The notes: a model not told the origin generated them from the letters alone. DNA of 5,167 nucleotides from an uncultured Lachnospiraceae bacterium (GCA_902803635.1 CADCQU010000317.1:1-5167); one strand, 5' to 3'; shown: positions 1 through 5,040, counted from the stretch's first letter. A program made the numbers and translations.

Positions 1-1
1 G

Positions 2-85
2 CGGGCTACGCCGACTGACGACAACGCAGTTAGAAACGGATTTAGACAAGCCAAATGTACAAGCTATTTCTTAACGGTTCCTTAG
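2..85 (+). repeat. Diverged dispersed repeat (left copy), readable as a 27-codon open frame
   Basis: An open frame enters from the left edge and stops at TAG 83-85, ending in residues AVRNGFRQAKCTSYFLTVP. Positions 28-84 align without gaps, in inverted orientation, to 1636-1692 (38 of 57 bases by my hand count). The cores TTTAGACAAGC and GTTCCTTA are identical and equally spaced in both copies. In this frame the other copy reads SVRAEFRQAEFLSY, so several differences fall at third codon positions. It could be the 3' end of a gene beginning outside the window or a repeat derived from one. With no start, ribosome binding site or recognisable domain in view, I annotate it as a repeat. The motif GCCGACTGA at 10-18 also occurs in the palindromic element at 111-157. 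Confidence 0.5.
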
Positions 86-110
86 CAGACTTAAAGCTAA
101 TGATAGACTT

Positions 111-157
111 GGCTCCCCCTCAGGGGGAGCTGTCGGCGAAGCCGACTGAGAGGGGCA
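111..157. repeat. REP-like double-hairpin palindromic element
   Basis: Two perfect hairpins lie one base apart: GCTCCCCC (112-119) with GGGGGAGC (123-130) around a TCA loop, then GTCGGC (132-137) with GCCGAC (141-146) around a GAA loop. A trailing GAGGGGC (150-156) could pair with the first arm instead. I recall intergenic elements of this form as highly repeated in gut Clostridia; the copy number here cannot be seen. No U-run follows, so it is not a standard intrinsic terminator. It lies ~45 bp upstream of the reductase gene and may separate that operon from the gene before it. Confidence 0.7.
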
Positions 158-202
158 ATAATGTAACGCAAAGAACAAACAACAGGGAAAGGAAAAACTA
201 AA

Positions 203-559
203 ATGATCACCGTATATTGTTATAATCGCTGCAGCACCTGTAGAAAGGCTTTGAAATGGCTATCTGACAAGGGAATCGAACACGATGTCCGCGACATCAA
301 AACCGAGCACCCGGACGAGGAGACGCTCCGCAGATACTATACGATGAGCGGTCTTCCGCTGAAGCGATTCTTCAACACCAGCGGAATCCCCTATCGTGAG
401 CTTGGCCTTTCAAAGAAGCTTCCGGAGATGGGAGAGGACGAGCAGTTCGCCCTCCTTGCCTCCGACGGAATGCTTGTCAAACGTCCCCTCCTCGTCGGAG
501 ACGATTTTGTCCTGACCGGTTTCAAGGAGGATGAGTGGACGGAGAAGCTTCTCCCATGA
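203..559 (+). CDS. ArsC/Spx-family thioredoxin-fold protein (arsenate reductase-like)
   Basis: This is a 118-residue cytosolic protein of the ArsC/Spx/YffB family. An N-terminal strand leads into a CxxC motif (Cys10-Ser-Thr-Cys13) followed by Arg14-Lys15, the family's redox site. FNTSG with a nearby Arg (residues 57-65) and Lys93-Arg94-Pro95 (KRPLLV) are also family hallmarks; in true arsenate reductases arginines in these regions bind the oxyanion. The length fits the family (about 115-130 residues). Start ATG 203 is supported by AAAGGA at 188-193, 9 nt upstream. Two close cysteines are compatible either with a reductase or with an Spx-like redox switch. No arsenic genes (arsR, arsB, acr3) are nearby, so arsenate as substrate is not supported. 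The last codons overlap the MBL gene by 4 bp, so the two are probably co-transcribed and translationally coupled. The family is secure, the exact substrate unknown. Confidence 0.85.
   Translation: MITVYCYNRCSTCRKALKWLSDKGIEHDVRDIKTEHPDEETLRRYYTMSGLPLKRFFNTSGIPYRELGLSKKLPEMGEDEQFALLASDGMLVKRPLLVGDDFVLTGFKEDEWTEKLLP
541..554. promoter_or_regulatory. Perfect palindrome holding the Shine-Dalgarno of the MBL gene
   Basis: GGAGAAGCTTCTCC is a perfect 14-bp palindrome within the last codons of the reductase gene. Its left arm contains the only plausible Shine-Dalgarno (GGAG 541-544), 11 nt before ATG 556. In RNA it could fold as a 5-bp stem with an AGCT loop and hide the site until a ribosome finishing the upstream gene opens it. 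That would suit translational coupling across the ATGA overlap. The palindrome is seen directly; the regulation is inferred. Confidence 0.4.
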
Positions 560-1566
560 AAATCCACGAGCTTCGGTATTCCGCAACAAATACTTATTTA
601 ATTGAAGGAGAGAATGGTTCCATTTTATGGGACACAGGCTGGGCGGGTACCTTCCCAGCCTTTTGTCACGCGATGGGAGAGTTGCACCTCTCTGTCCAGG
701 ATATCCGTTTTATACTCCTTTCCCATTTCCATCCGGACCATATGGGAATCGCGCAGGAAATCGCGGATTGCGGGCCGAAGATTGTCATTGCAGATGTACA
801 GGATTCTTGCCTCCATGCAGCGGACGCGGTATTTGCCAAGGAAAGAAATAGCTCTTTTCATCCAATCATTGACGAACAGGTTCTTCGTATTCCTCTTACT
901 GAGAGTCGAAAATTACTGCAATCTTGCGGCCTGCATGGCGAGCTACTGCACACCCCCGGCCACACCGAGGATAGCATCTCCCTTTGGCTTAATGAAGGAT
1001 ATCTCTTCGTCGGCGACTTGAACCCTCTCTACGAGCTGGAACTTCACAAAGGAACGCAGATTGAAAAAAGCTGGGCACGCCTTCTTGCGCTGCACCCAAG
1101 AACGATTTATTACGGACACGCAAAGAAGGCTGACCTTGCAGCATCCGACAATGCTGCATCTTGCGGCAAATGCGGCACCTCGGGTTACCGATCAGACCTT
1201 TCTGAACATGCGAACCGTGGGCCTACAGTAAAGAGTTGCCGTGATCGTTCTCCTGTTTCCAAACCGCTCTTTTCAAAACACGCACTTCTTGAACCTGCTG
1301 CAAAAATTGAAGGTGATTGTGCACCTGTTGCCAAATCGTATTCTTCTGAGAATTATCGTCAAAATTCCACTGTAAAGGGAAGCAGTTTGCACACGCTAGT
1401 TACAAGAATTATCAAATACATCAACAAAGGCTACAGCTTAGACAAAATACAGGCAAAAACGAAAGCTGACACTGTCTTCATCGAGGATGTGACGCGGATG
1501 TACCTTACGCACCAAAATGTCAGTGTGCAAGGTATTCTTGACCGTATCGAAATTAAAAATCGCTAA
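556..1566 (+). CDS. Metallo-beta-lactamase (MBL) fold metallo-hydrolase with a low-complexity insertion
   Basis: This is a 336-residue cytosolic hydrolase of the MBL/glyoxalase II-like superfamily. The metal site is complete: HFHPDH (His57, His59, Asp61, His62), His136 in TPGHT, Asp154 in FVGDL and His188 in YYGHA. WDTG (25-28) is a usual N-terminal strand motif. The catalytic domain ends near residue 190. Residues ~191-278 are polar, Ser/Lys-rich and carry CGKC plus further cysteines; this stretch looks disordered. Residues ~279-336 form a helical C-terminal domain ending GILDRIEIKNR. I chose ATG 556 over the in-frame GTG 535: ATG overlaps the upstream stop as ATGA, and the GTG lies only 4 nt after AAGGAGG. 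The substrate cannot be told; thioesters such as glutathione- or bacillithiol-like adducts, or lactonase/esterase activity, are family possibilities. Pairing with a thiol-redox protein hints at thiol metabolism, but this is inference. Confidence 0.85.
   Translation: MKIHELRYSATNTYLIEGENGSILWDTGWAGTFPAFCHAMGELHLSVQDIRFILLSHFHPDHMGIAQEIADCGPKIVIADVQDSCLHAADAVFAKERNSSFHPIIDEQVLRIPLTESRKLLQSCGLHGELLHTPGHTEDSISLWLNEGYLFVGDLNPLYELELHKGTQIEKSWARLLALHPRTIYYGHAKKADLAASDNAASCGKCGTSGYRSDLSEHANRGPTVKSCRDRSPVSKPLFSKHALLEPAAKIEGDCAPVAKSYSSENYRQNSTVKGSSLHTLVTRIIKYINKGYSLDKIQAKTKADTVFIEDVTRMYLTHQNVSVQGILDRIEIKNR
1137..1158. repeat. 8-bp perfect inverted repeat inside the MBL insertion
   Basis: TGCAGCAT (1137-1144) and ATGCTGCA (1151-1158) are exact inverse complements around a 6-nt spacer. 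They sit at the point where the conserved MBL domain gives way to the low-complexity insertion. This may mark the boundary of inserted DNA, or simply be a coding-region hairpin. Nothing else supports a mobile element here. Confidence 0.45.
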
Positions 1567-1594
1567 TTGCCCTGGGCTTATGTGAAATAGAATG

Positions 1595-1627
1595 AAAAAG
1601 TGCCGGATTTTTATCCGACACTTTTTT
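1595..1627. terminator. Bidirectional intrinsic terminator between the MBL gene and lactate permease
   Basis: The left arm AAAAAGTG-C-CGGAT pairs with ATCCG-A-CACTTTTTT around a TTTT loop (1609-1612), with a single C/A mismatch. There is a T-run on the right and an A-run on the left, so it can terminate both plus-strand transcription from the reductase/MBL operon (29 bp after its stop) and minus-strand transcription from the permease. For the permease this implies a ~150-nt 3' untranslated region covering 1628-1776. Confidence 0.88.
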
Positions 1628-1635
1628 GAACTATG

Positions 1636-1692
1636 TAAGGAACTATTCATCAATAACTCAGGAATTCTGCTTGTCTAAATTCCGCCCTGACT
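1636..1692 (-). repeat. Diverged dispersed repeat (right, inverted copy)
   Basis: Read on the minus strand this 57-bp segment matches 28-84. TTTAGACAAGC (1679 down to 1669) and GTTCCTTA (1643 down to 1636) are exact, with an identical 25-nt spacing. Read as protein both copies keep VR..FRQA....SY. The two copies face each other around the reductase/MBL operon. A partial relative, GTCCTGGCAGAATT on the minus strand at 1769-1756, lies on the other side of the permease fragment. This suggests the gap was built from several insertions of one repeat family. Confidence 0.55.
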
Positions 1693-1694
1693 GA

Positions 1695-1753
1695 ATTCCA
1701 GCAGGTATTCTTGTGGGACTTGGAATTAACCTCTTCCGTCCATCGTCTCCTGT
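1695..1753 (+). pseudogene. Fragment of a lactate permease gene, opposite in orientation to the intact one
   Basis: Read on the plus strand, 1696-1727 gives IPAGILVGLG and then, after a 1-base deletion, PLPSIVSC. The intact permease (residues 129-148) reads IPAGILVGLGFDPLLSIVSC. At DNA level 1695-1753 matches the coding strand at 2940-2881 at 51 of 60 positions, with one gap (hand alignment). The first four differences are silent third-base changes. This favours decay of a related permease gene over a fresh copy of the neighbour. Homology fades abruptly on both sides and no start, stop or other permease segments are visible. It lies inside the presumed 3' untranslated region of the intact permease mRNA, as antisense to that gene. 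Confidence 0.72.
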
Positions 1754-1776
1754 AGAATTCTGCCAGGACAGAGGAA

Positions 1777-3324
1777 TTATGCCCCAATCCCAAATAGCGG
1801 GAGGGTGAAGCAGAAGATTCCGGCAAGAACCGCAAAGATGAGGCAGAAGATAGCGACCTTGGAGAGAACCTTGCTCTCCGAACCCACAAGGCCAACCGCG
1901 GCCGTCCCGATGGCAATGCTCTGCGGGCAGACCATCTTCCCGATGCCGGCACCCACAAGGTTCGCGGCCGCGAGCCAGACCGGGTTGGTTCCGATGGCCT
2001 CCGCTGTCTGTACCTGCAAGGAGCCAAAGAGAACAGTCGTTGAGGTTCCACTCCCCGTGACAAAGCCTCCAATCACGCCGATAATAGGAGAAATCAGCGG
2101 GAACAAGCTTCCCGTCAACGCAACCAGGACCGAGGCAATATCCGAGGTCATGCCGCTGTAGCCCATGATTTTGGCAACCGCAAGAACGCTGCAAATAGTA
2201 ACGATTGTTTTTACGTTCTTTTTAATTGTCGTTCCTAAGACGACGAACATTTCCTTAAAGCTCGCCCCCTGGATGAGTCCGCCAATAAAACCTGCCAAAA
2301 GAATCAGGACACCGGGAGTGTTAATCCAGTAGAAGGTCAACGTCGCCGGGTTCTCTCCTCGAAAGACCGCCACCGAGGTCTTGATGGATGCCAACGGGTC
2401 ATGAATGAATGGAAAGAGGGGAGAACTGAAGAGAAGAAAAACGAAAATCAGGATAAACGGTGACCAGGCCTTCACCGCGCTTCCGAAGGTAAGCTTCGGT
2501 GCATTTGCACCGTCATCCTCCACCACAAATTCAGCAGGCGTCTTGGGAGGAAGGAGTTTTGCGGCCACGATCATTACGACCATCGAGATAATCGCCCCCA
2601 GGATGTCCGGAAGCTCCGAGCCGATGAAGGCCGCCGCTAAGTATTGCGGCACGATGAAGGAAATCGTCGCAAGCAGAAGGAAGGGAATCAGTCCCTTCAG
2701 CGCCTTCACACCCTTACCAATGATGATTACGCCCAGGAAAGGCGCCAGGAAGGTCAGCAGCATTTGCATGATTGCAGTGGAAGAGCAGATATTGAGGACT
2801 GGAAGTCCTGTGATATTCGACATTGTCGTTGCCGGAACGCCAACACTCCCGAAAGCCGTAGGCGTGGAATTTATGACCAGACAGGAGACGATGGACAGGA
2901 GAGGGTCAAAGCCAAGACCCACAAGGATACCTGCCGGAATCGCAACCGCTGTTCCAAAACCTGCCATACCCTCCATAAAGTTGCCAAAACCCCAGGCGAT
3001 AATTAGCATCAATACGCGCTTGTCCGTGGAAACGCTTCCAAGCATCGCCTTGATGGTGTCCATCGCGCCCGTCTTCAGTGTCAGATTATACGTAAAGAGA
3101 GCCGCGATGATGACGATGATTATTGGCCATAGGGCATTGAGAACCCCTTCCAGAATCGCCGTTCCCGTTGAAACAGGTGCAAGACGCCAATAGAAAATAG
3201 CCAGCGCCGCCGTAATTACCAAAGCAATCAGACAGGCCCGATAACCAGGCATTTTTAGGATACTCATGGCAATAATTAGCCATAGAATTGGAAGAAGAGC
3301 AAGAAAAAAGTTTAATAGATTCAT
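1777..3324 (-). CDS. lldP: L-lactate permease (LctP/LldP family)
   Basis: This is a 515-residue integral membrane protein of the lactate permease family, a proton-coupled lactate/glycolate carrier in the cytoplasmic membrane. It is a little shorter than E. coli LldP (about 550). Hydrophobic segments run throughout, with about 12 or more expected membrane helices. Family-typical blocks are seen at GFGNFMEGMAGFGTAVAIPAG (starting near residue 112), INSTPTAFGSVGVPATT (151-167), GGFVTGSGTSTTVLFGSLQ (419-437) and IGKMVCPQSIAIGTAAVGLVG (starting at 461). A charged loop near 260-280 divides the halves. ATG 3324 is preceded by AGGGGGA (3337-3331) 6 nt upstream, so this start is secure. No lactate dehydrogenase, lutABC or electron-transfer genes are in view, so uptake versus export cannot be decided. 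Transcription probably starts near 3495 and ends at the terminator 1595-1627. The paralog fragment at 1695-1753 suggests a second permease gene once existed nearby. Confidence 0.93.
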   Translation of the reverse strand: MNLLNFFLALLPILWLIIAMSILKMPGYRACLIALVITAALAIFYWRLAPVSTGTAILEGVLNALWPIIIVIIAALFTYNLTLKTGAMDTIKAMLGSVSTDKRVLMLIIAWGFGNFMEGMAGFGTAVAIPAGILVGLGFDPLLSIVSCLVINSTPTAFGSVGVPATTMSNITGLPVLNICSSTAIMQMLLTFLAPFLGVIIIGKGVKALKGLIPFLLLATISFIVPQYLAAAFIGSELPDILGAIISMVVMIVAAKLLPPKTPAEFVVEDDGANAPKLTFGSAVKAWSPFILIFVFLLFSSPLFPFIHDPLASIKTSVAVFRGENPATLTFYWINTPGVLILLAGFIGGLIQGASFKEMFVVLGTTIKKNVKTIVTICSVLAVAKIMGYSGMTSDIASVLVALTGSLFPLISPIIGVIGGFVTGSGTSTTVLFGSLQVQTAEAIGTNPVWLAAANLVGAGIGKMVCPQSIAIGTAAVGLVGSESKVLSKVAIFCLIFAVLAGIFCFTLPLFGIGA

Positions 3325-3495
3325 CGTGCATCCCCCTGTGTTTTTGATTATGGAGGCGATGCTTTGCCGCCGTTCAATCTCTGGAAATTAACAAATAATG
3401 AAACCATTCCCTTGGGGTAAGCGGCTCCAGCAATCCGAACGGACGCAAATAGCATTCTCCTCGCAAACGATAGGTCTTTGCGGACAAATTGTCAC
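3325..3495 (-). promoter_or_regulatory. Leader of the lactate permease mRNA with alternative stems
   Basis: This is a ~170-nt untranslated leader between the predicted transcription start and ATG 3324. In transcript order, CGCAAA (3482-3477) can pair with TTTGCG (3467-3462) or with a second TTTGCG (3449-3444), so the two stems exclude each other. A small hairpin TCC-GTTC-GGA follows at 3442-3433. I recognise no named riboswitch, T-box or attenuator with a terminator stem. A 36-codon frame beginning at 3455 (MLFASVRIAG...) has AGGAG almost touching its ATG and is probably not translated. Confidence 0.35.
3483..3493. promoter_or_regulatory. Palindromic operator candidate at the permease transcription start
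   Basis: GACAA-A-TTGTC is a perfect 5-bp-arm palindrome with one central base. It lies just downstream of the extended -10, covering about +2 to +12. A repressor site is common in this place. It does not match the GntR-type LldR/FadR consensus that I know, so no regulator is named. Confidence 0.35.
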
Positions 3496-3501
3496 ATATT
3501 C

Positions 3502-3510
3502 AGTATAACA
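3502..3510 (-). promoter_or_regulatory. Extended -10 promoter of the lactate permease
   Basis: The minus strand reads TGTTATACT, an extended -10 (TGnTATACT, 5 of 6 in the hexamer). There is no good -35: 17 bp upstream is GTGCAT. The surroundings are very AT-rich, with T/A tracts at 3531-3560 that could act as an UP-like element. The predicted start is near 3495. Confidence 0.5.
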
Positions 3511-3689
3511 AATTTCCATTAAAAATGCACGAAAAAAATCTTTATCTTTTTCCAAAATAAGAACTATTCACCAAAATATTTTGAGGACCTTATAGGGATT
3601 TTTCATCTGGCTCAGAATTAAAAACGTTTTGCGTCGCGACGAAGAATTTCGCTAACATCAGAAAAAACTTAAGAAATCAAAGTGCTGCC
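3511..3689. other. AT-rich spacer between recombinase and lactate permease, no gene seen
   Basis: I see no open frame with a ribosome binding site. The region holds small palindromes: AAAATATTTT (3573-3582), AAAACGTTTT (3621-3630) and CGTCGCGACG (3632-3641). Several T-runs read downstream of the recombinase stop (TTCTTAAGTTTTTTC on the minus strand near 3674-3660), but no strong GC-rich stem precedes them, so I do not call a terminator. Confidence 0.5.
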
Positions 3690-4799
3690 TCAAGCATCAT
3701 TTTTCGAGCTTTCCTGCCTGTCCGCCTCCTGACGGAGACGAACCACATCCGCCGCACTGCGGCGTCGCTCGTCATCCATGGCCGCATAGTGCCGACGGGT
3801 CGTATTGACGTCCTTGTGCCCCAGCACAGCCGCCACAAGGTAAATATCCCCGGTCTCTCGATACAGAGCCGTCCCATAAGTGCTGCGAAGCTTATGCGGG
3901 GTAATATGCTTTGTCGTCGTCACCGCCGAGGCGTATTTCTCCACCAGGTTCTCCACAGCCCGAATCGTCATCCTCCTTCTCTGCGTGGAATAGAAGAGTG
4001 CGTGCTCATGGCCGGCCAGAGGCGTGATACCCTCCCTCACGGAAAGATACTTTTGCAGGGCCTCCCTCACCTCCTCGCCAAAATAAACCAATGCCTCATT
4101 CCCGCCTTTACGAACAACCCGTATGCAGTTATTACGAAAATCCAAATCCTCCACGTCCAGTCCCACACATTCAGAAACTCGTATTCCAGTCCCCAAAAGG
4201 AGCGTCACAAGCGCCAAATCCCGTTCCTTCGTCTTTCGAAAGCTCTCCAAGGCCTTTCCCGTCAGCGTAGAACTACAATTCTCGATATAATCCAAAAGAA
4301 GCTGTACTTCCTCTCCATCCAATCGAACAATTGTTTTTTCATGAATCTTCGGCATCTCCACGAGCTGTGTCGGATTTGTATGAATCATCTCTTGCCGAAA
4401 CAAATAATTATAAAAACTCCGCAAGGAGGAAAATTTTCGTTTCAGCCCAACAACGCTGTTCGTTTCCCTCGTCCCCCCTTTTACCCGATCCTCCGGGACA
4501 TCATAGAGCTGCAAATATTCCAAATATTCCTCCAAATCCCGCGCCGTAACCCGCTCCAAATCCTCCAGCGTGAAATCCCTCAATTCCTTATCCTTATATA
4601 CCGGATTCATAGCTTTCAAAAACTCAAAAAAGACACGCAGATCATAGGCATAGGAAATCTTTGTCCGAGTCGTGGCCCGCGCATCAATCGCACGAAAGAA
4701 ATCCTTCACAAAGGGAGGCAACGTCCCAAGAACCTCCCGAAGCCGTTCCGTGTTCTTAATATCCATAGCTTCCCGATACGTCACCCGCCGCTCCGCCAT
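3690..4799 (-). CDS. Tyrosine recombinase / integrase of Xer type
   Basis: This is a 369-residue DNA strand-exchange enzyme. It has an N-terminal SAM-like core-binding domain (residues ~25-140, with TRTKISYAYDLRVFFEFL and the LRSFYNYLF helix) and a C-terminal catalytic domain (~155-355). The catalytic set is complete: Arg207 in GTGIRVSE, Lys231 in VVRKGG, His302 and Arg305 in HKLRS, His328 in LGHKD, and nucleophile Tyr338 in HYAAM. The block ESFRKTKERDLALVTLLLGT resembles the single-recombinase XerS proteins of streptococci, which are about 356 residues, so a XerS-like housekeeping or solitary integrase role is possible. I chose ATG 4799: GGAGG at 4813-4809 lies 9 nt upstream, while the in-frame TTG at 4817 lies before it. 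No excisionase, relaxase or phage genes are visible and no dif-like core is certain. Transcription comes from 5057/5033 and possibly 4859. Confidence 0.9.
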   Translation of the reverse strand: MAERRVTYREAMDIKNTERLREVLGTLPPFVKDFFRAIDARATTRTKISYAYDLRVFFEFLKAMNPVYKDKELRDFTLEDLERVTARDLEEYLEYLQLYDVPEDRVKGGTRETNSVVGLKRKFSSLRSFYNYLFRQEMIHTNPTQLVEMPKIHEKTIVRLDGEEVQLLLDYIENCSSTLTGKALESFRKTKERDLALVTLLLGTGIRVSECVGLDVEDLDFRNNCIRVVRKGGNEALVYFGEEVREALQKYLSVREGITPLAGHEHALFYSTQRRRMTIRAVENLVEKYASAVTTTKHITPHKLRSTYGTALYRETGDIYLVAAVLGHKDVNTTRRHYAAMDDERRRSAADVVRLRQEADRQESSKNDA

Positions 4800-4808
4800 A
4801 ACAAATAA

Positions 4809-4813
4809 CCTCC
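4809..4813 (-). promoter_or_regulatory. Ribosome binding site of the recombinase, in a degenerate repeat context
   Basis: GGAGG on the minus strand, 9 nt before ATG 4799, fixes the start. The context GTGGAGGTTATTT closely matches the repeat unit just upstream (TTTGGAGGATATTT, 4852-4839). The site therefore seems to be a worn copy of the array. Confidence 0.75.
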
Positions 4814-4821
4814 ACAAAGTC

Positions 4822-4983
4822 TACCATCCACCAAGGCGAAATATCCTCCAAACCTCTCATTATACCAAGGCGAAATCTAGTCTGCATTAGCCTCCAGACC
4901 TTTATCCGCATACCATCCACCAAGGCGAAATCTAACGAGTTTAACGAATGAGGTGGTTCAAAGTCTGTATTATCCTCCAGACC
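4822..4983 (-). repeat. Degenerate three-unit repeat array in the recombinase leader
   Basis: In plus coordinates CCAAGGCGAAAT recurs at 4831-4842, 4865-4876 and 4920-4931. A 21-bp block including TACCATCCA is identical at 4822-4842 and 4911-4931. A 22-bp block at 4879-4900 and 4962-4983 matches at 20 positions. In RNA sense each of the latter forms GTCTG-loop-CAGAC with a GAGGNTAATN loop. GGAGG appears in all three units (about 4978-4974, 4896-4892 and 4850-4846). The outermost unit is split by a 27-bp insert (4935-4961) carrying one arm of the long inverted repeat. The spacing is uneven and the units are diverged, so this is not a CRISPR array. Confidence 0.75.
4859..4867 (-). promoter_or_regulatory. 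Possible second recombinase promoter (extended -10 within a repeat unit)
   Basis: The minus strand reads TGGTATAAT: a perfect TATAAT with an extended TGn. The two sister repeat units have TTGGTGGATGG where this unit has TTGGTATAATG, so the hexamer arose by divergence of one unit. The -35 is poor (TGCAGA 16 bp upstream). The predicted start is near 4852, giving a ~50-nt leader that skips the long hairpin. Confidence 0.4.
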
Positions 4984-5008
4984 ACTATCCACCTCTTCGT
5001 TAAACTCG
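4936..5008. repeat. Long inverted repeat (20-bp stem, 32-nt loop) at the start of the recombinase leader
   Basis: The left arm 4936-4956 (CGAGTTTAACGAA-T-GAGGTGG) is the inverse complement of the right arm 4989-5008 (CCACCTCTTCGTTAAACTCG), apart from one extra T. The 32-nt loop contains the inner stem GTCTG/CAGAC (4963-4967 with 4979-4983). No U-run follows in either direction, so it is not an ordinary terminator. It could be an RNA leader structure, a protein-binding site or a recombination site; the 32-bp gap is wider than a usual tyrosine-recombinase core. Confidence 0.75.
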
Positions 5009-5011
5009 GGT

Positions 5012-5040
5012 TTGTGGAATAAATGTATGGTTATTATAAC
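5012..5040 (+). promoter_or_regulatory. Weak outward promoter candidate
   Basis: On the plus strand TTGTGG (5012-5017) and TATAAC (5035-5040) are 17 bp apart. They overlap the -10 of the strong minus-strand promoter. No gene follows within the window, so this may be a by-product of the near-palindromic TTATTATAA sequence. Confidence 0.2.

Noticed and set aside
535..555. GTG 535 as the start of the MBL protein
   Set aside because: It is only 4 nt from AAGGAGG, adds a segment lacking family similarity before MKIHEL, and ATG 556 forms the typical ATGA overlap.
203..559. Arsenic resistance gene
   Set aside because: No ars partner genes are in view and the family includes redox regulators and proteins of unknown role, so only the family is called.
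2405..3193. Long plus-strand open frame opposite the permease
   Set aside because: It is antisense to a clear membrane transporter, with no domain and no ribosome binding site.
3346..3455. 36-codon leader peptide upstream of the permease
   Set aside because: The AGGAG motif nearly touches its ATG, the peptide shows no run of regulatory codons, and no attenuator terminator follows.
1640..3574. Direct repeat GAACTATTCAYCAA at 1640-1653 and 3561-3574 flanking the permease
   Set aside because: Thirteen of 14 matching bases in AT-rich DNA over 5 kb is expected by chance, and the flanks do not extend the match convincingly.
3789..4808. Long plus-strand open frame opposite the recombinase
   Set aside because: It is antisense to a gene with a complete catalytic set, and its sequence shows no recognisable fold.
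4822..4983. CRISPR-like array
   Set aside because: Units are uneven, diverged and separated by 34 and 55 bp, with homologous rather than unique intervening sequence; no cas genes are present.
4756..4992. 78-codon minus-strand frame across the recombinase leader
   Set aside because: Its GTG start has no properly spaced ribosome binding site, it overlaps the recombinase start out of frame, and its sequence only reflects the repeat array read as protein.
4936..5008. Intrinsic terminator upstream of the recombinase
   Set aside because: The stem is strong but has no T-run on either side and a 32-nt loop.
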